This document shows, in pieces, positions 21,820 through 33,076 of a stretch of 64,000 bases of DNA. Source of the stretch: Flavobacterium covae. Lineage in GTDB: Bacteria; Bacteroidota; Bacteroidia; Flavobacteriales; Flavobacteriaceae. Every line of letters starts with the position of its first letter. Position 1 is the first letter of the stretch. A program made the position numbers and the translations under genes. Under the pieces are notes generated by a model. The model was not told the DNA's origin. It searched no databases and worked only from the letters and a program-made list of their open reading frames with translations. The stretch covers positions 62,001 through 126,000 of the forward strand of contig CP067379.1 of assembly GCA_019565575.1 (NCBI GenBank), given 5' to 3'.

Positions 21820-22423
21820 TTATTTATTACCTTCAAATTCTACAGTTGGTCTATCTGATTGTTCACTTTTTTTCCCCTGTCTAAATAATATAATAAAAGT
21901 TCTAATTATAATATTTAAATCCAAAAAAAAAGATATATTTTTCACATAAAAAACATCATATTCAAATCTTTTTAACCACGGTAGCTGATTCCTGCCTTTA
22001 ACTTGTGAAAGTCCCGTGATACCAGGTTTAACTTCATTTCTTCTTTTTGAAATTCGTTATAAAGCTGCATATAATGAGGTAACATCGGTCTTGGACCAAC
22101 TAAACTCATATCTCCTTTGAGAACATTTATCAATTGAGGCAGCTCATCAATTGACGTTTTTCTAAGAAATTCCCCAAAACGATTCATCCTAACTTTGTCT
22201 GGAAGCAAAAATCCATTTTGATCTTTCTCATCAGACATACTTTTAAATTTATAAATATCAAATTCGACTCCATTCATTCCTAATCTTTTTTGAATGAAAA
22301 ACGGTTTTTTTTTAAACAAAATATATAAAACAATACACAATAAAATTCCAAAAGGCAAAACAAACAACAACAGTATAATTGCTCCTATAATATCTAATAA
22401 TCGTTTAAAAAAAATCGGTACAC
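21820..22423 (-). CDS. Initiating sugar-1-phosphate transferase 2 (PglC/WcaJ C-domain type), frameshifted
   Basis: Monotopic phosphoglycosyl transferase, about 201 residues, that loads the first sugar onto undecaprenyl phosphate. It begins KRLLDIIGAIILLLFVLPFG (membrane hairpin), followed by FIQKRLGMNGVEFDIYKFKSM and the signature [20 protein letters not shown] with the catalytic Asp-Glu pair, then LVGPRP. Two single-base losses: the A run at 22407-22414, which links a GTG start at 22423, and near 22031-22035, after which KPGITGLSQVKGRNQLPWL follows. It precedes the aminotransferase by a few bases, as pglC and pglE do in bacillosamine loci. Confidence 0.85.
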
Positions 22424-22433
22424 CTAAAAAAAT

Positions 22434-22981
22434 TTATTTAATTCTATCTCCTTGTCCTTTACCTCCAACAGTAGCCAAAATATAACGGAAGTAATCTTTC
22501 ACAGTTAATTCTTTTAACATTTTAGCATCTACCTCCGCTAATTTTTTTGGGGTTGACATATCAATTTCGTTAATTTGAGCAAGCCCCGTTATACCAGGCA
22601 AGAAATTATATACTCCTAACCTTTCTCTTTCTTCAATCAACTCGGTCTGATTAAACAAATTAGGTCTTGGTCCCACCAAACTCATATCTCCCTTCAATAC
22701 ATTTAGTAATTGAGGTAATTCGTCCAACTTTGATTTTCGTAAAAGGCACCAAATTTTGTCACATCACTTTGATTAGCCAAATGAGATGCAACAGATTTTG
22801 TATTCACATTCATTGTTCTAAACTTCAACAAATTAAAGGTTTTTTTATTTTTACCTACTCGCTGTTGGATAAATACAGGTTTACCTGTATCAAACAATCC
22901 TATAACATATAATATTACCCCGACAGGCCATAAAAAAAATATACCTAGTAATGAAAATGTAAAATCGAAAAAGCGTGTCAT
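22434..22981 (-). CDS. Initiating sugar-1-phosphate transferase 1, frameshifted
   Basis: A second phosphoglycosyl transferase of the same minimal type, about 182 residues: [21 protein letters not shown] membrane anchor, [41 protein letters not shown] with the catalytic Asp-Glu, and [20 protein letters not shown]. The T run (A on plus) at 22741-22744 has lost a base; restoring it gives [15 protein letters not shown]. It directly follows an SDR gene, the arrangement of QuiNAc-type WreQ/WreU pairs. The two transferases differ in sequence, so they probably use different first sugars. Confidence 0.85.
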
Positions 22982-22986
22982 AATAT

Positions 22987-23892
22987 TTATTTTTTAAAAC
23001 TTTGAATTGTTTTTCTTAAACCTTCTTCTGCTGTAAACGGTAGTTTTTCTATGTTTAGAGCTTGTTTTATCTTTGTATTAGAAACTAACAACGTTGATGT
23101 CATTTTTTCCAATCGAATGGAATTCAACGGAATAGGAACAAAATCACCTACTTTTGCTATTGCAATAATAATTCCTTTGGGAATCTTAAAATCTTTACTT
23201 TTAATCCCAATATTTTCCTTTATTGCACTCACTATTTGATTTGTAGCTATAGGTTCATCATCTGCTATATGATAAATTCCTCCTGGTATGCTAGCGTTAT
23301 TTTCAATTATTTTTTTATAAAAAGCAAAAATTATTTATAGAAATAAAGGATCTTTTATTATTAAAGGCTAATAAAGGATAGGGAATTCCCTTTGAAATAA
23401 ATTTATACAGCAAACTTAAACTTCCTTTATCGCCAGAGCCATGTATCATGGGAGGGCGCAAAATTATAATTTTTTTCCCTGATGAAATTTCTTGACTTAG
23501 TAAATATTTTTCACCTTCATATTTTGAGCGTGCATAAATAGAGGTATGATTTATTTTTGAATTTTCATTTAAGAAATCACTTGAAGCTATTTCTTCGACC
23601 ACAGCTATTGAGCTAATATGTATGAATAGTTTCGCATTGCTTTTTAAAAAGCATCATAGATTTTTTTCACAACCTGATAGTTTGACTCAAAAAAATCTTG
23701 TTCACTATATTCATTATTGTGATCATGTGCTTTTCCAATACAGTTTACAAAAATTTCTGTCGAATTGGGCAAATTAGATTCCCAACCCTCATCCCTGTAA
23801 TTTACTTTAAAACAATTATCAATTAAATAAGAGATTAAACTTTGACCTACAAAACCTGGAAGCGCCAAAAATTGCTATATTATTATTTACCA
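22987..23892 (-). CDS. NAD-dependent epimerase/4-reductase (WbpV/WreQ-like), frameshifted
   Basis: SDR nucleotide-sugar enzyme, about 302 residues. The Rossmann motif is FGASGFVGQSLISYL; Ser-Tyr-Lys catalytic residues are in HISSIAVVE and YARSKYEGEKYLL. It probably reduces or epimerises C4 of the CapD product, giving UDP-QuiNAc or FucNAc for the transferase six bases downstream. Three frameshifts: CTGAAG read as CTGGAAG on the plus strand at 23856-23862, and one base missing near 23641-23650 and near 23329-23333. With them fixed the protein is continuous from the ATG at 23892, which overlaps the preceding glycosyltransferase stop. Confidence 0.83.
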
Positions 23893-24926
23893 TACCAATA
23901 CTCATCTTGATGCGTATTAAATAAACAATCTAACCAACCATCTAAAGACATCATCCAAAAGTCTTTAGTATTAAGATCAAAGAAATTTTCTTTAAAAAAA
24001 CCTTCGTCTATTTTTACATTTCCCCTATCAATAATCAATATATTCCTTGGGTCATAAAAGGCATAATTGATTATATCTGAATTAGTTGTAATTAGTTTTT
24101 TTCCAGCACCAAGAACCTCAAAAGTTCGCATAGTCAACCCAACTTGAGAAGGATGATTTATATCTAAAACCGACATTGAAATATCATATAAATCAATAAT
24201 TTGCTCATGGCTTAAACTATGAAAAGAGACTTTATTAATATCAAAATCTTGAAAGGTTTTATCAAAACGTTTTTTGAAATAAAAAACAAATTTATTATGT
24301 GAAAAATAAAAGGCAAAATATCTTAATCCTTTTTGCCTACACCAATGAGCTACTTTTTCACTAATTAAATACCTATCTGTATGAGCCGTTCCTATGAATA
24401 AGGAAACATATTTAAATTCCTTCTTCTCATTGTTTTTAGATTTTTCATATAATTTTTCATAATCTTTAGAGAAAAAAAGTGGTCTAAAATTCAATTGATA
24501 ATTAACAGCATCTGATCTATCAAAAGTAAATTTCTTATCAAAATAACCTAAATGATATAACCCATTTGGATTATTTGCGAAAGAATCGAAATTATAATAA
24601 ATTGATGTGATTTTTGGATTTAGTTCTTTAATTTTTTCAATAAAAAAAGTAGGTATTGCTTCGCCCTTTATCACAAAAAAATAATCAAATTTTTGTTTTT
24701 CAATCCTTTCCAGAATTTTTTTATAGTACTTATTAATTTGATATTTATACAAATTTTTATTAATTCTAATTACCCCCTTTGCCAAGCTAGAATTAGAAAC
24801 CCTTTCATCAAACAAAAAAACTTCTGCACCTAATTCTGTGAGTCTTTGTTTAATAATTTTCTCGTAATTAAAAAAACTCACAGAAAAGAACAATATTTTT
24901 TTTCCTTGAAGATTTTTTTCTAACAT
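23883..24926 (-). CDS. CgeB/RfaS-like glycosyltransferase
   Basis: Cytoplasmic glycosyltransferase of GT-B appearance, about 347 residues, uninterrupted. The N-terminal domain opens with KKILFFSVSFFNYEKIIKQR; the C-terminal domain has LSHEQIIDLYDISMSVLDIN and TMRTFEVLGAGKKLITTNSD, the nucleotide-sugar binding end typical of CgeB-like enzymes. Often annotated as lipopolysaccharide core protein RfaS. The ATG at 24926 overlaps the upstream epimerase stop (TGATG). Donor and acceptor are unknown. Confidence 0.75.
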   Translation of the reverse strand: MLEKNLQGKKILFFSVSFFNYEKIIKQRLTELGAEVFLFDERVSNSSLAKGVIRINKNLYKYQINKYYKKILERIEKQKFDYFFVIKGEAIPTFFIEKIKELNPKITSIYYNFDSFANNPNGLYHLGYFDKKFTFDRSDAVNYQLNFRPLFFSKDYEKLYEKSKNNEKKEFKYVSLFIGTAHTDRYLISEKVAHWCRQKGLRYFAFYFSHNKFVFYFKKRFDKTFQDFDINKVSFHSLSHEQIIDLYDISMSVLDINHPSQVGLTMRTFEVLGAGKKLITTNSDIINYAFYDPRNILIIDRGNVKIDEGFFKENFFDLNTKDFWMMSLDGWLDCLFNTHQDEYWYGK

Positions 24927-26060
24927 CACTTTAACAATCCTTTCTTTTTCATCTCAACTAAAGAATTCTCTAACTTATCTTCTTTAATTTCTTGTTGTAA
25001 AACCCACTTTGTAAATCTCTCTATACCTTCATCAAAATTTACTTTAGGTAAAAATCCTAATAACGTATTTATTTTAGATAAATCTGCATAGTTGTGTCGT
25101 ATATCCCCCAATCTAAAATTGCCTGTTATGGTTACGGGTACATCAATTCCATAAGCTTTAATGAGAGTACTAGCCACTGTATTTACATCGGTAGCAATAC
25201 CTGTCCCTACGTTAAATACTTGTCCATTTGCATCGTTTTTTTCAATTCCTAAAATTGTAGCCTCTACAACATCATCAATGTAAACAAAATCCCTACTTTC
25301 CAAACCATCTTCAAAAATTTTGATTCCATTTCCATTACGTATTTGCGTTGAAAAAATAGACAAGATACCTGTATATGGGTTTGATAAAGACTGCCCCGCT
25401 CCATATACATTCTGATATCTAAAAGCAACTGGAGCAATACCCAAAGTTGGGCAAACAGTCATAATCATTTGCTCTTGGTTTTGCTTTGTAATACCATAAA
25501 CAGATGATGGATGAATTTTAGATTCTTCACACGTAGGCAGCAATTCAAGAACTTTACCATCGCTATACTTAACTTCAAAATCCCCTGATAACATATCCTG
25601 TTCATTTCTTTGCGTTGGATATACGATACCTAATTCAGGATGTTTATATTTACCCTCTCCATAAATAGAACGGGAAGAAGCTATTACAATTTTTTTTTAT
25701 AGTATGTGTGGGATTATTAGCTAAGATATCGAGCATAATTGCTGTCCCTTGAATATTTACCTCCGCATACTTTTCAATACAATACATAGATTGCCCTGTA
25801 CCTGTTTCAGCTGCAAAGTGTACCACAACATCTTGATTAAAAAGTGCTTTCTCCCAATCACCACGAGAAGTTACGGTACCTTCAATAAAAACTACTTTAT
25901 CTTTTATACTTAAATATAAAGGAGAAGTTGTTTCTGGGTTTTCACCATGAATTTGAGGAGATAAATTGTCTAAAATAGTTATTTTATGCCCTTTATCAAT
26001 TAGCTTTAGAGCTAAATTAGAGCCAATAAAACCTGCTCCACCAGTAATTAAAATTTTCAT
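24926..26060 (-). CDS. NAD-dependent epimerase/dehydratase, frameshifted
   Basis: Extended SDR nucleotide-sugar epimerase, about 378 residues: MKILITGGAGFIGSNLALKL, HFAAETGTGQSM, catalytic YGITKQNQEQMI, then FRYQNVYGAGQSLSNPYTG. One extra T in the run at 25690-25698 splits it; removal gives KKIVIASSRSIYGEG. Resembles dTDP- or NDP-glucose 4-epimerase/reductase-like enzymes; it could use the dTDP-4-keto-6-deoxyglucose made by RmlA/RmlB, since no RmlC/RmlD is present. That link is inference. It is embedded among glycosyltransferases with overlapping ends. Confidence 0.83.
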
Positions 26061-26061
26061 A

Positions 26062-26619
26062 TTATTGTATTTTTTCCCACTTTTGGGTGTCAAAGTTAAA
26101 CTTTTTTACAATTCTAGCCGGTACACCAACTATAACGCAATAATCGGGAAAAACTCCTCTTACAACTGAATTTGCTCCTACTATACATTGTTTACCTAAA
26201 ATAGTACCTGCTTGAATCGCTGTCCCCATTCCAATAAAACAATTTTCCCCAATTTCAGTTTTTTTTATAATGTTTTTTTGTTCTAATATTGAAACATTGA
26301 TTTCTGTATAATCATGATCAATATCAGTTATGAAGGTATTTGCAAGAATGGTGGTTCCTTTGCCTACTACTAATTCTGAACCTGTGGTTATATGTACATT
26401 TTGTGCAATACCAACATTATCTGAAATAATTAATTTAGAATCTTCTCCATGCACTTCTAATCTTATGTTAGGATAAATTCTTACACGTTTACCTATAAAA
26501 ATTTTTTTCATACCTTTTATTGATATTGGTTTTCCTAAGTAAGAAGGAAAACTAACTTTTCCGAAAAAAGGTGAAAATAAAAACAGTCTTGCAAACCAAA
26601 ATAATTTTCTCATTTCCAA
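26062..26619 (-). CDS. WbbJ-like sugar O-acetyltransferase (left-handed beta helix)
   Basis: 185 residues of the hexapeptide-repeat acetyltransferase family: IGKRVRIYPNIRLEVHG, ISDNVGIAQNVHITTGS, TFITDIDHDYTEINV with the catalytic-type His, GENCFIGMGTAIQAGTILG and CIVGANSVVRGVFPD. Acetyl-CoA-dependent O-acetylation of a sugar in the repeat unit is likely. It overlaps the GT2 gene upstream by ten bases. Confidence 0.88.
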   Translation of the reverse strand: MEMRKLFWFARLFLFSPFFGKVSFPSYLGKPISIKGMKKIFIGKRVRIYPNIRLEVHGEDSKLIISDNVGIAQNVHITTGSELVVGKGTTILANTFITDIDHDYTEINVSILEQKNIIKKTEIGENCFIGMGTAIQAGTILGKQCIVGANSVVRGVFPDYCVIVGVPARIVKKFNFDTQKWEKIQ

Positions 26620-27394
26620 TTATATTTTCTAAGTAAATATTTCAATTCTGAAAACATTGAAAAAAAATAAAATTCAAATAGATTTATGGCATGAATTCTC
26701 TTCATTTCTTTTATGTTTTTATGAACTCCTCTATTCATTTCTTTTAAATTAGATGAGAGACCTTGTTTTCCATAATCATTGTCAGTCTCAACTAATTTTT
26801 CGTTAATAATTATCATCCTATACTTTAAAGAAATACGCATCCACAAATTTGCATCTTCAGAATATTTTTGATTTTCATCAAATAACCCAATATTATTTAG
26901 TATCTCTTTTTAAAAAAAGCGGTAGAAGTTTGGCCTACAACTTTTAACAACAATTTTTTCAATGAAATTTCTGAAAAATTATTACTAATTTTATACGGAA
27001 AAGAAATTCTTTCATTATTTCTTAATCCACAAACAAAATCATATCCTAGATTTATATATTTAATTTGTATTTCAATTTTATATTGTAACCAATAATCATC
27101 ACTATCAAGGAAAGCTATGAAATTACCTAATGAGTATTTAAGGCCTATATTTCTTGCTTTAGAAACCCCTCCATTAGACTGATTTATTAGAATCACATTC
27201 ATTTGGGAATTTTTAGAAATATAATCTTCTACAATTTCTTTAGAATTATCTTTAGAGCCATCATTAACAACTATTATTTGATAGTTGCATTTGTAGGTTT
27301 GATTTTTTACAGAATCTAATGACCTTACTATTGTTTTAGAGGCATTATACATCGGTATTACAACAGATATAATTAACTCAGAATTTCTTTCCAT
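26610..27394 (-). CDS. Family 2 glycosyltransferase, frameshifted
   Basis: GT-A fold enzyme, about 261 residues: SVVIPMYNASKTIVRSLDSV, VVNDGSKDNSKEIVEDYI and the metal-binding FLDSDDYWL. The T run at 26907-26911 (A on the coding strand) has lost a base; restoring it joins TSTAFFKKEILNNIGLFDEN to KYSEDANLWMRIS, the acceptor-side ED motif. It overlaps its neighbours on both sides, so it is part of the same polycistron. Confidence 0.88.
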
Positions 27395-28456
27395 TTTTCT
27401 AAAATATATTCATCCTTCCATCCATCTGACACTTCAATGGCATTTACTCCAAATTCTTTTAATTTTTGAGGATTTTGGAGAAGATTTAAAGTAGATCTTT
27501 CGAGTATTTCAAAATCATCAAACGGAACTAAATAACCGGTCTTCTCATTTTCTACCATATCTCTTGGACCAGAAGGACAATCGTAGCTAACACAAGGCAA
27601 ACCAAAAGACATAGCTTCTAATATAACCATTCCGAAACCTTCTGACTGAGAAGCCAACAGAAACAGGGAAGCATTTTTATAATAATCTTCGACGTCTTTT
27701 TTAGGTGGTAAAATCTCAACATGCTTTTGCAAATTCAACTCTTTAATCTTACAAAGATAAGCTTCTTTTAAATTACCATCTCCTACTATATGCAATTTCC
27801 AATCTTTAATACAATGAAAATTAACAACTTTATCCCATAAGTCTATTAGTATCCATTGTCTTTTGGCTTCTGTCATCCTTCCTACCGATAAAGCAATTTT
27901 ATTTTTTAAAGTACTTTTTTCATACTTTAACGGTGACTTAAAATGAGGTATATACACTGCATCAAACCCTAGGGTCTTGTAAACTTCTGTATCCGTTTTA
28001 GTTGGTACACAATAACATTTTGCCTTTGGATACAACCATTGCTTAATTTTTTTATAAATCAAATTATAAGCGTCAACACCTCCATGCTCAGTTAGTATTA
28101 CGGATTCATCAATTCCTTTAGCAAACTGAAACTCTAAAGCATTTAAAGGATGTGCCAAGTAAAAATAATCATATTTGTTATTTTTTAGAAAAACAGATAA
28201 TTTTTTTTGACTTGCATACAAATTATTCGCAACTTCCAAGACTCTTTGAACTTTACTGTTCATATTAAACTTAATTTCAGAATCTAAACTAACAATCTTT
28301 ATACTTTCATTTAGATTATAGTGACTATAATCTTTATCTTTTACAAGTATTGTTACATCCATTGTAGCACAAAAATTTATTCGCTATAGTGGCAATTACC
28401 CTTTCGATGCCTCCAGCAGGAGTCATACTGTTAAAATAAAACAAAATTTTTTTCAT
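27373..28456 (-). CDS. Family 4 glycosyltransferase, frameshifted
   Basis: GT-B glycosyltransferase, about 361 residues. It starts MKKILFYFNSMTPAGGIERV with the GGIER loop, and has VGRMTEAKRQWILIDLWDKV, LHIVGDGNLKEAYL and SEGFGMVILEAMSFGLPCVS with the EX7E motif. One extra A on the plus strand at 28371-28375 breaks it; removal gives IANKFCATMDVTILVKDKD. The ATG at 28456 overlaps the polymerase stop (ATGA). Donor unknown. Confidence 0.88.
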
Positions 28457-29487
28457 TTTACAAAATAAATATAATCATAAACATCTAAAATACTGTATGT
28501 GTATATTTTGTAAAAAGCCATAGTCAAGTATAAGAACAAAAGAAAGTATTTTTTAAAATAATTTCTTTCTAACCAAATTACATTACCTATAATAACTGTA
28601 TCCATGATTGTAAAATAAGTACTGAATCTTACACCAAAATCAGGTGATACTAAATAGGTAGATAGATAAACTATAAAACCCACAAAATATAGATTAAACA
28701 ATACAACATTTCTTTGATTTTCAAAAAATTCTTTTCTAACTAAATACAATCCTAAAAATGGCAATACCCTTTTTAGAATACCTACAATATAGAGCGTTTG
28801 AATATTTTCAGGGTTTTGTTGAATTTCAGAATAATATTGAAATTTTAAACTTAAATATTCAATATTATCAATCATAAAATTTGCAATAAAAGATGCAGAA
28901 AAGACCGCAAAGAAGAATCTTAAATAATTTTTTAATTTCATTTTATAACTTGGAATAACAAAAATAATTAAGAAAACCAATGAAGTTATATGAAACATTG
29001 CACCTAAAACAATTGATAAAAAAGTTTTAGCCTTATTCCCTTTAATAAAATAATTCACCGCTAAACAGGTAAAAGATAAAGCTATACCTTGTCTGATTCC
29101 ACTGAAATTATAATACAAAAAGAAATCGGAAAAGAAAATCAATAATGGCAATAAGAAATAAGAAGAATTAAACCTTATAAATTTATACAGATTAGCCAAA
29201 CATATAGAATTTATAATAAAAAGGAAAACATTATAATGAATATCATTGTTAGAAAAAATAGAGTTTAAATAATAATAACCTAGTTCTGTTTCCCAAAATT
29301 TAATGCGATAATTTTCAAAATACTGTGCCGAATCGGTTCCAACAATCGATCCATCTCTTAAAGAAACAAACAATATTAAAACAAGGGTAAAAAAATAAGA
29401 GAATAGATTTGAAAACCATCTTTTATATTCTACTTGTTCTAAAATCGCAAAAAAACTAATAAAACTTCCTGTGAAAAAATAAATCAT
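28453..29487 (-). CDS. wzy: EpsG-family O-unit polymerase (Wzy)
   Basis: Polytopic membrane protein, 344 residues, about ten spans, uninterrupted. It has the EpsG-type SLRDGSIVGTDSAQYFENYR near residue 45, and GIRQGIALSFTCLAVNYFI with the conserved Arg-Gln-Gly, then AMFHITSLVFL. These match the EpsG/Wzy family that polymerises lipid-linked repeat units in the periplasm. Only polymerase candidate in the locus. Confidence 0.82.
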   Translation of the reverse strand: MIYFFTGSFISFFAILEQVEYKRWFSNLFSYFFTLVLILFVSLRDGSIVGTDSAQYFENYRIKFWETELGYYYLNSIFSNNDIHYNVFLFIINSICLANLYKFIRFNSSYFLLPLLIFFSDFFLYYNFSGIRQGIALSFTCLAVNYFIKGNKAKTFLSIVLGAMFHITSLVFLIIFVIPSYKMKLKNYLRFFFAVFSASFIANFMIDNIEYLSLKFQYYSEIQQNPENIQTLYIVGILKRVLPFLGLYLVRKEFFENQRNVVLFNLYFVGFIVYLSTYLVSPDFGVRFSTYFTIMDTVIIGNVIWLERNYFKKYFLLFLYLTMAFYKIYTYSILDVYDYIYFVK

Positions 29488-30704
29488 TTATTTAACTTTA
29501 TCTAATTCCTTAACAATATTAATATTTAATTTTATTAGATAACTTTCTAATGCACTTTGAACAGCAGTCATATCCATTAATCCTTCGATTATTTTATAAC
29601 GTTCCAACTTTAATATTTTTTTTACTCTACCTAAAACTCTATTTTTTAGAAATTTTTTATAAGGTCCTTTTTGCTTAGCTCGATTTAAAAGTTTTAATTC
29701 TTCACTCATTGAATTATTGTCTTTGTTTGCTTCAATAAATTCAAATAGTAAACTCTTTAAAGTGGGATCAGCATCTAGTATATTTGCATAGAGCATATGT
29801 TTATTAAATTTAGTAATCACGTCCTCTTTATTAAATTCCTCCAAAGCTGCAAAAGCAGAATCTGCCCATATGGTTTGTACGCAATAAATATTTGGCACTT
29901 TACTATTCCACTGGTAATTTTCCTTCCCTTTGAAATGGGGTGCATCTTTCAACTTTTTTGAGTTACTTTTCTTTTGGCCTTCTTGAATGGAACCGCTTAC
30001 TTTGCAAACACCCGGTATTGTAAGAGGGTAGTCTATAACCAACAATTTTTCAATATTGCAAGCTAATGCTATTGCAGCATATATATCAGGGCTTAATCCT
30101 TTTAAATAACAGCCAGTTTGCAGCTTAATTTTTTCAAATATTTCTTTTTAACAATCCCATGATAAAGTTTAGGAAAATCAAAATCTAAATAATTAGTAGC
30201 CCCATTCTTCATTAATTGATCCAGAGAATCTGATACATTTACCACTTTTGCTTTGCCTGTAAAATGAGTAATTGTAAGTGTACTGTCTGTCATTTTGGTA
30301 AAAAAAGTATCTGGGGCACCTGTTCCAGCCCATCTGTAATTTGCCTCAACATTACCAACCAAAGCTTCATAATTATTATCAAACGCCCATTGTGTAGCCT
30401 TAAGTATTTCTGGATTTATACCATCATCATCCCCAATTGCGCATAGATACTCTCCTTGCGCCAATTCTATTGCAGCGCTAAAATTATCCACAAAAGAAAG
30501 AACCCCTGGTGTATAATTATAAACCAATCTACTATCATTTTTATAAACACTTAATATTTCGCTAAGTAATTGATCATCACTATTATCCTGAACAACCACT
30601 TCAATTCTTTTATCTTCTATTGCCAAAATGCTTTCTACGGCACTTAAACAATACATTTGACGATTTTTAGTAGCTACTAGAATACTTAATAAAGGATTTT
30701 TCAT
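29488..30704 (-). CDS. Family 2 glycosyltransferase, long form, frameshifted
   Basis: About 405 residues. GT-A start: LLSILVATKNRQMYCLSAVE, VVQDNSDDQL and CAIGDDDGINPEI, the DDD metal site. A base is missing in the T run at 30129-30134; restoring it continues through KIKLQTGCYLKGLSPDIYAA, typical of enzymes that check a location before transfer, into a helical C-terminal tail of unknown role. Nine bases follow wzx. The restored length exceeds a plain GT2 by about 100 residues. Confidence 0.82.
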
Positions 30705-30712
30705 AAATTTTA

Positions 30713-32215
30713 TTATGGAAAGTTATATAAGCTTTTAAAGTCAAAAATATTATGCCTTCTTATAATATTATTAATAATTATTATTAATAAAACCGAAATA
30801 AGTCCTGATAGCACTAAAATAAGATAAAAATTATTAATAAAATTGACATATAGTACATTTAACATAAAGATTGCTGTAATACTAATTATTAGAGGGATAA
30901 TCATATTATCTATTAGATATCTTATAAAAGATATTTCTAAATACTTTTTAAAGCAAATAAATGAAAGATAGATAAAGGAGCCAAAATTTATTAAAATCCA
31001 AGGTAATGCAACCGCATTCAAACCATATTTTGAAACACAAAAATATAACAATGGTAAACCAAGACTTATTTGAACAACTCCTTGATAAACATTATATTTT
31101 GTTTGACTTTTTGACAACAACAAATAAAATAAGGGAAATTGTATGGATAGAAACAAAGAACCTACACATAATAATCTTAATACCAATGCTATTTGTGACA
31201 GTACGTCTACACTAATGTTGTTCCCTACCCAAGCATATATAATTTCTTTTGCATAAATTATTAATAATAAAGTTGTAGGAACAATCAAAACAGACAATAA
31301 AAAGGAAATTTTATTAAAAGAAATCTCTAATTTTTTAGTATTTTCATTTGAAAATTTTGAAAATAAAGGAAAAATAAATAATGCAATGGGGGTAGCCAAA
31401 ATAATGGGTATTTGAGCTAATATAGAAACAATATTATAATATCCAAAAGTCTTCAAAGAGAAGAAAGAACTTACTATAATTTTATCTGCTTGAGTATTTA
31501 TAGAGGAAATAATAGCAATTAAAGACATTCCTCCAATGTACTTTAAAATATCTTTAGGTATACCAGGTAAGATGACTTCTAATTTATCATTAAACTTTTT
31601 TAATTTTTTTATAATTAAAAATCTTAAAACACAGACATACAACACATTACACAAGATTTGCCATAAAAAATAAACCTCTAAAGTTGGTTTGATAAATATA
31701 AGCAACAGGACAACGACAGCAGATCTAATTAAATTCCAAATGATTTGTATAAAATTCACCTTAACCTGTTCATTTAAACCAAATAACGCACCATAATATA
31801 ATGATGATACTAATTGAAAAACAATTCCTATACCAATTAAAATAACATAATAAGACAATTCTGTTTTAGCAAGTGTCTCAGAACTGAACCATTTTTGGGC
31901 AATCAAGTTAGATGAAAAAATTATTATCGTTAACATTGCCAAACAAATACTCCAGTATAATTTTTCAATCCTACGCAACACGCTATATTTATATGAAGAA
32001 CTATTATCAGTGGCAAATTCTTTAATTATAGCAGAAGACATCCCTGAATCTGCAAAACTAATTATACCTAATAAAAGTGTGTAAAATCCAATAATTGCAT
32101 AATTTTCAATACCTAAATAACGTATATATAGTGGTACAAAAATAAATATTGATAACATACTCCATAGTTTGGAGCCATAATTCGAAATTAGTTTTGCTAA
32201 ATTAGATTTCTCCAT
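30713..32215 (-). CDS. wzx: Wzx-type polysaccharide flippase
   Basis: Polytopic membrane protein of the MATE/PST superfamily, 500 residues, about 14 spans, uninterrupted. It starts LAKLISNYGSKLWSMLSIFI and has SADSGMSSAIIKEFAT and NTQADKIIVSSFFSLKTFGYY, all typical of O-antigen flippases. With wzy, wza and wzc it defines a Wzx/Wzy-dependent locus that flips undecaprenyl-linked repeat units. Confidence 0.9.
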   Translation of the reverse strand: MEKSNLAKLISNYGSKLWSMLSIFIFVPLYIRYLGIENYAIIGFYTLLLGIISFADSGMSSAIIKEFATDNSSSYKYSVLRRIEKLYWSICLAMLTIIIFSSNLIAQKWFSSETLAKTELSYYVILIGIGIVFQLVSSLYYGALFGLNEQVKVNFIQIIWNLIRSAVVVLLLIFIKPTLEVYFLWQILCNVLYVCVLRFLIIKKLKKFNDKLEVILPGIPKDILKYIGGMSLIAIISSINTQADKIIVSSFFSLKTFGYYNIVSILAQIPIILATPIALFIFPLFSKFSNENTKKLEISFNKISFLLSVLIVPTTLLLIIYAKEIIYAWVGNNISVDVLSQIALVLRLLCVGSLFLSIQFPLFYLLLSKSQTKYNVYQGVVQISLGLPLLYFCVSKYGLNAVALPWILINFGSFIYLSFICFKKYLEISFIRYLIDNMIIPLIISITAIFMLNVLYVNFINNFYLILVLSGLISVLLIIIINNIIRRHNIFDFKSLYNFP

Positions 32216-32225
32216 TACAATCTAT

Positions 32226-33075
32226 CTAGTATTTATATAATTCAGAATGGTTTTTCATGAATTTTTTTTGTTCATTTATCATAGTTACATATGATGGCAC
32301 TTGATATGCAATCGCTTCATTTGTATTCAAAAATGATTTATCACAAGTATAATCTTTTTCGCCTTTAATTATTATTTGTTTTTCAAAAATAGAATTAAAC
32401 ATCCTCAATAAATCAAATTTAGATATAGGAATATTATTGGTAAGATGTACCAACCCTACTTCCAGGATTCTCAATAATCCAATCTATAAATTTTGCTAGT
32501 TCTAAAGTTGTTACTCCCGACCATAAATTACTTCTAAAACCATTTACTTCAACTTTTTGTTTCATAAACCAATGAAATAAACCTTCTCCATTTTCTTTTA
32601 TTTCTGGACCAATAATTGATGTTCTTATCGTCAAGTTTTGCTCATCAATTATTTCTCCTAAAGATTTTGACATACCATAGATATCAATAGCATCTTTAAA
32701 AGAATTTTCTGTGTATTTTCCTGATTTACCGGAAAAAACACAGTCTGTTGAAATATGAATTAATTTAGCCTTATTATTCTCTGCTATCTTTTTTAAAAGA
32801 TGTGGGAAATATACATTGCCAAAAATGGTTTGATCTGGATTCTTTTTTGAAGATTGAATAAGCATACCGACACAATTAATTATAATGTCTGGATTCACAT
32901 TTGCAACTATTTCCTCTACCTTTTTCTCATCAAAAATATTCAGTTTAAAGGTATTTTCACCAAAATCATTACTGTTTGTGGTTCCAAATACTTCATATTT
33001 TTTAGTTTCTGTAAGGTAAGTATATACAACATGACCAGCCATACCAGTAGCGCCTAATAGTAATATTCTTTTCAT
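32226..33075 (-). CDS. RmlD-like nucleotide-sugar reductase (WbvR type?), frameshifted
   Basis: SDR reductase, about 283 residues: LLLGATGMAGHVVYTYL, NCVGMLIQSSKKNPD, HISTDCVFSGKSGKYTE and IYGMSKSLGEI with the catalytic Tyr-Lys. CTGAAG reads CTGGAAG at 32459-32465; correction gives IIENPEVGLVHLTN. It follows the CapE-like dehydratase by one base. That pairing suggests reduction of the inverted UDP-keto sugar towards UDP-L-RhaNAc/L-QuiNAc, rather than dTDP-rhamnose synthesis. The family call is firm, the substrate inferred. Confidence 0.82.
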
Positions 33076-33076
33076 A

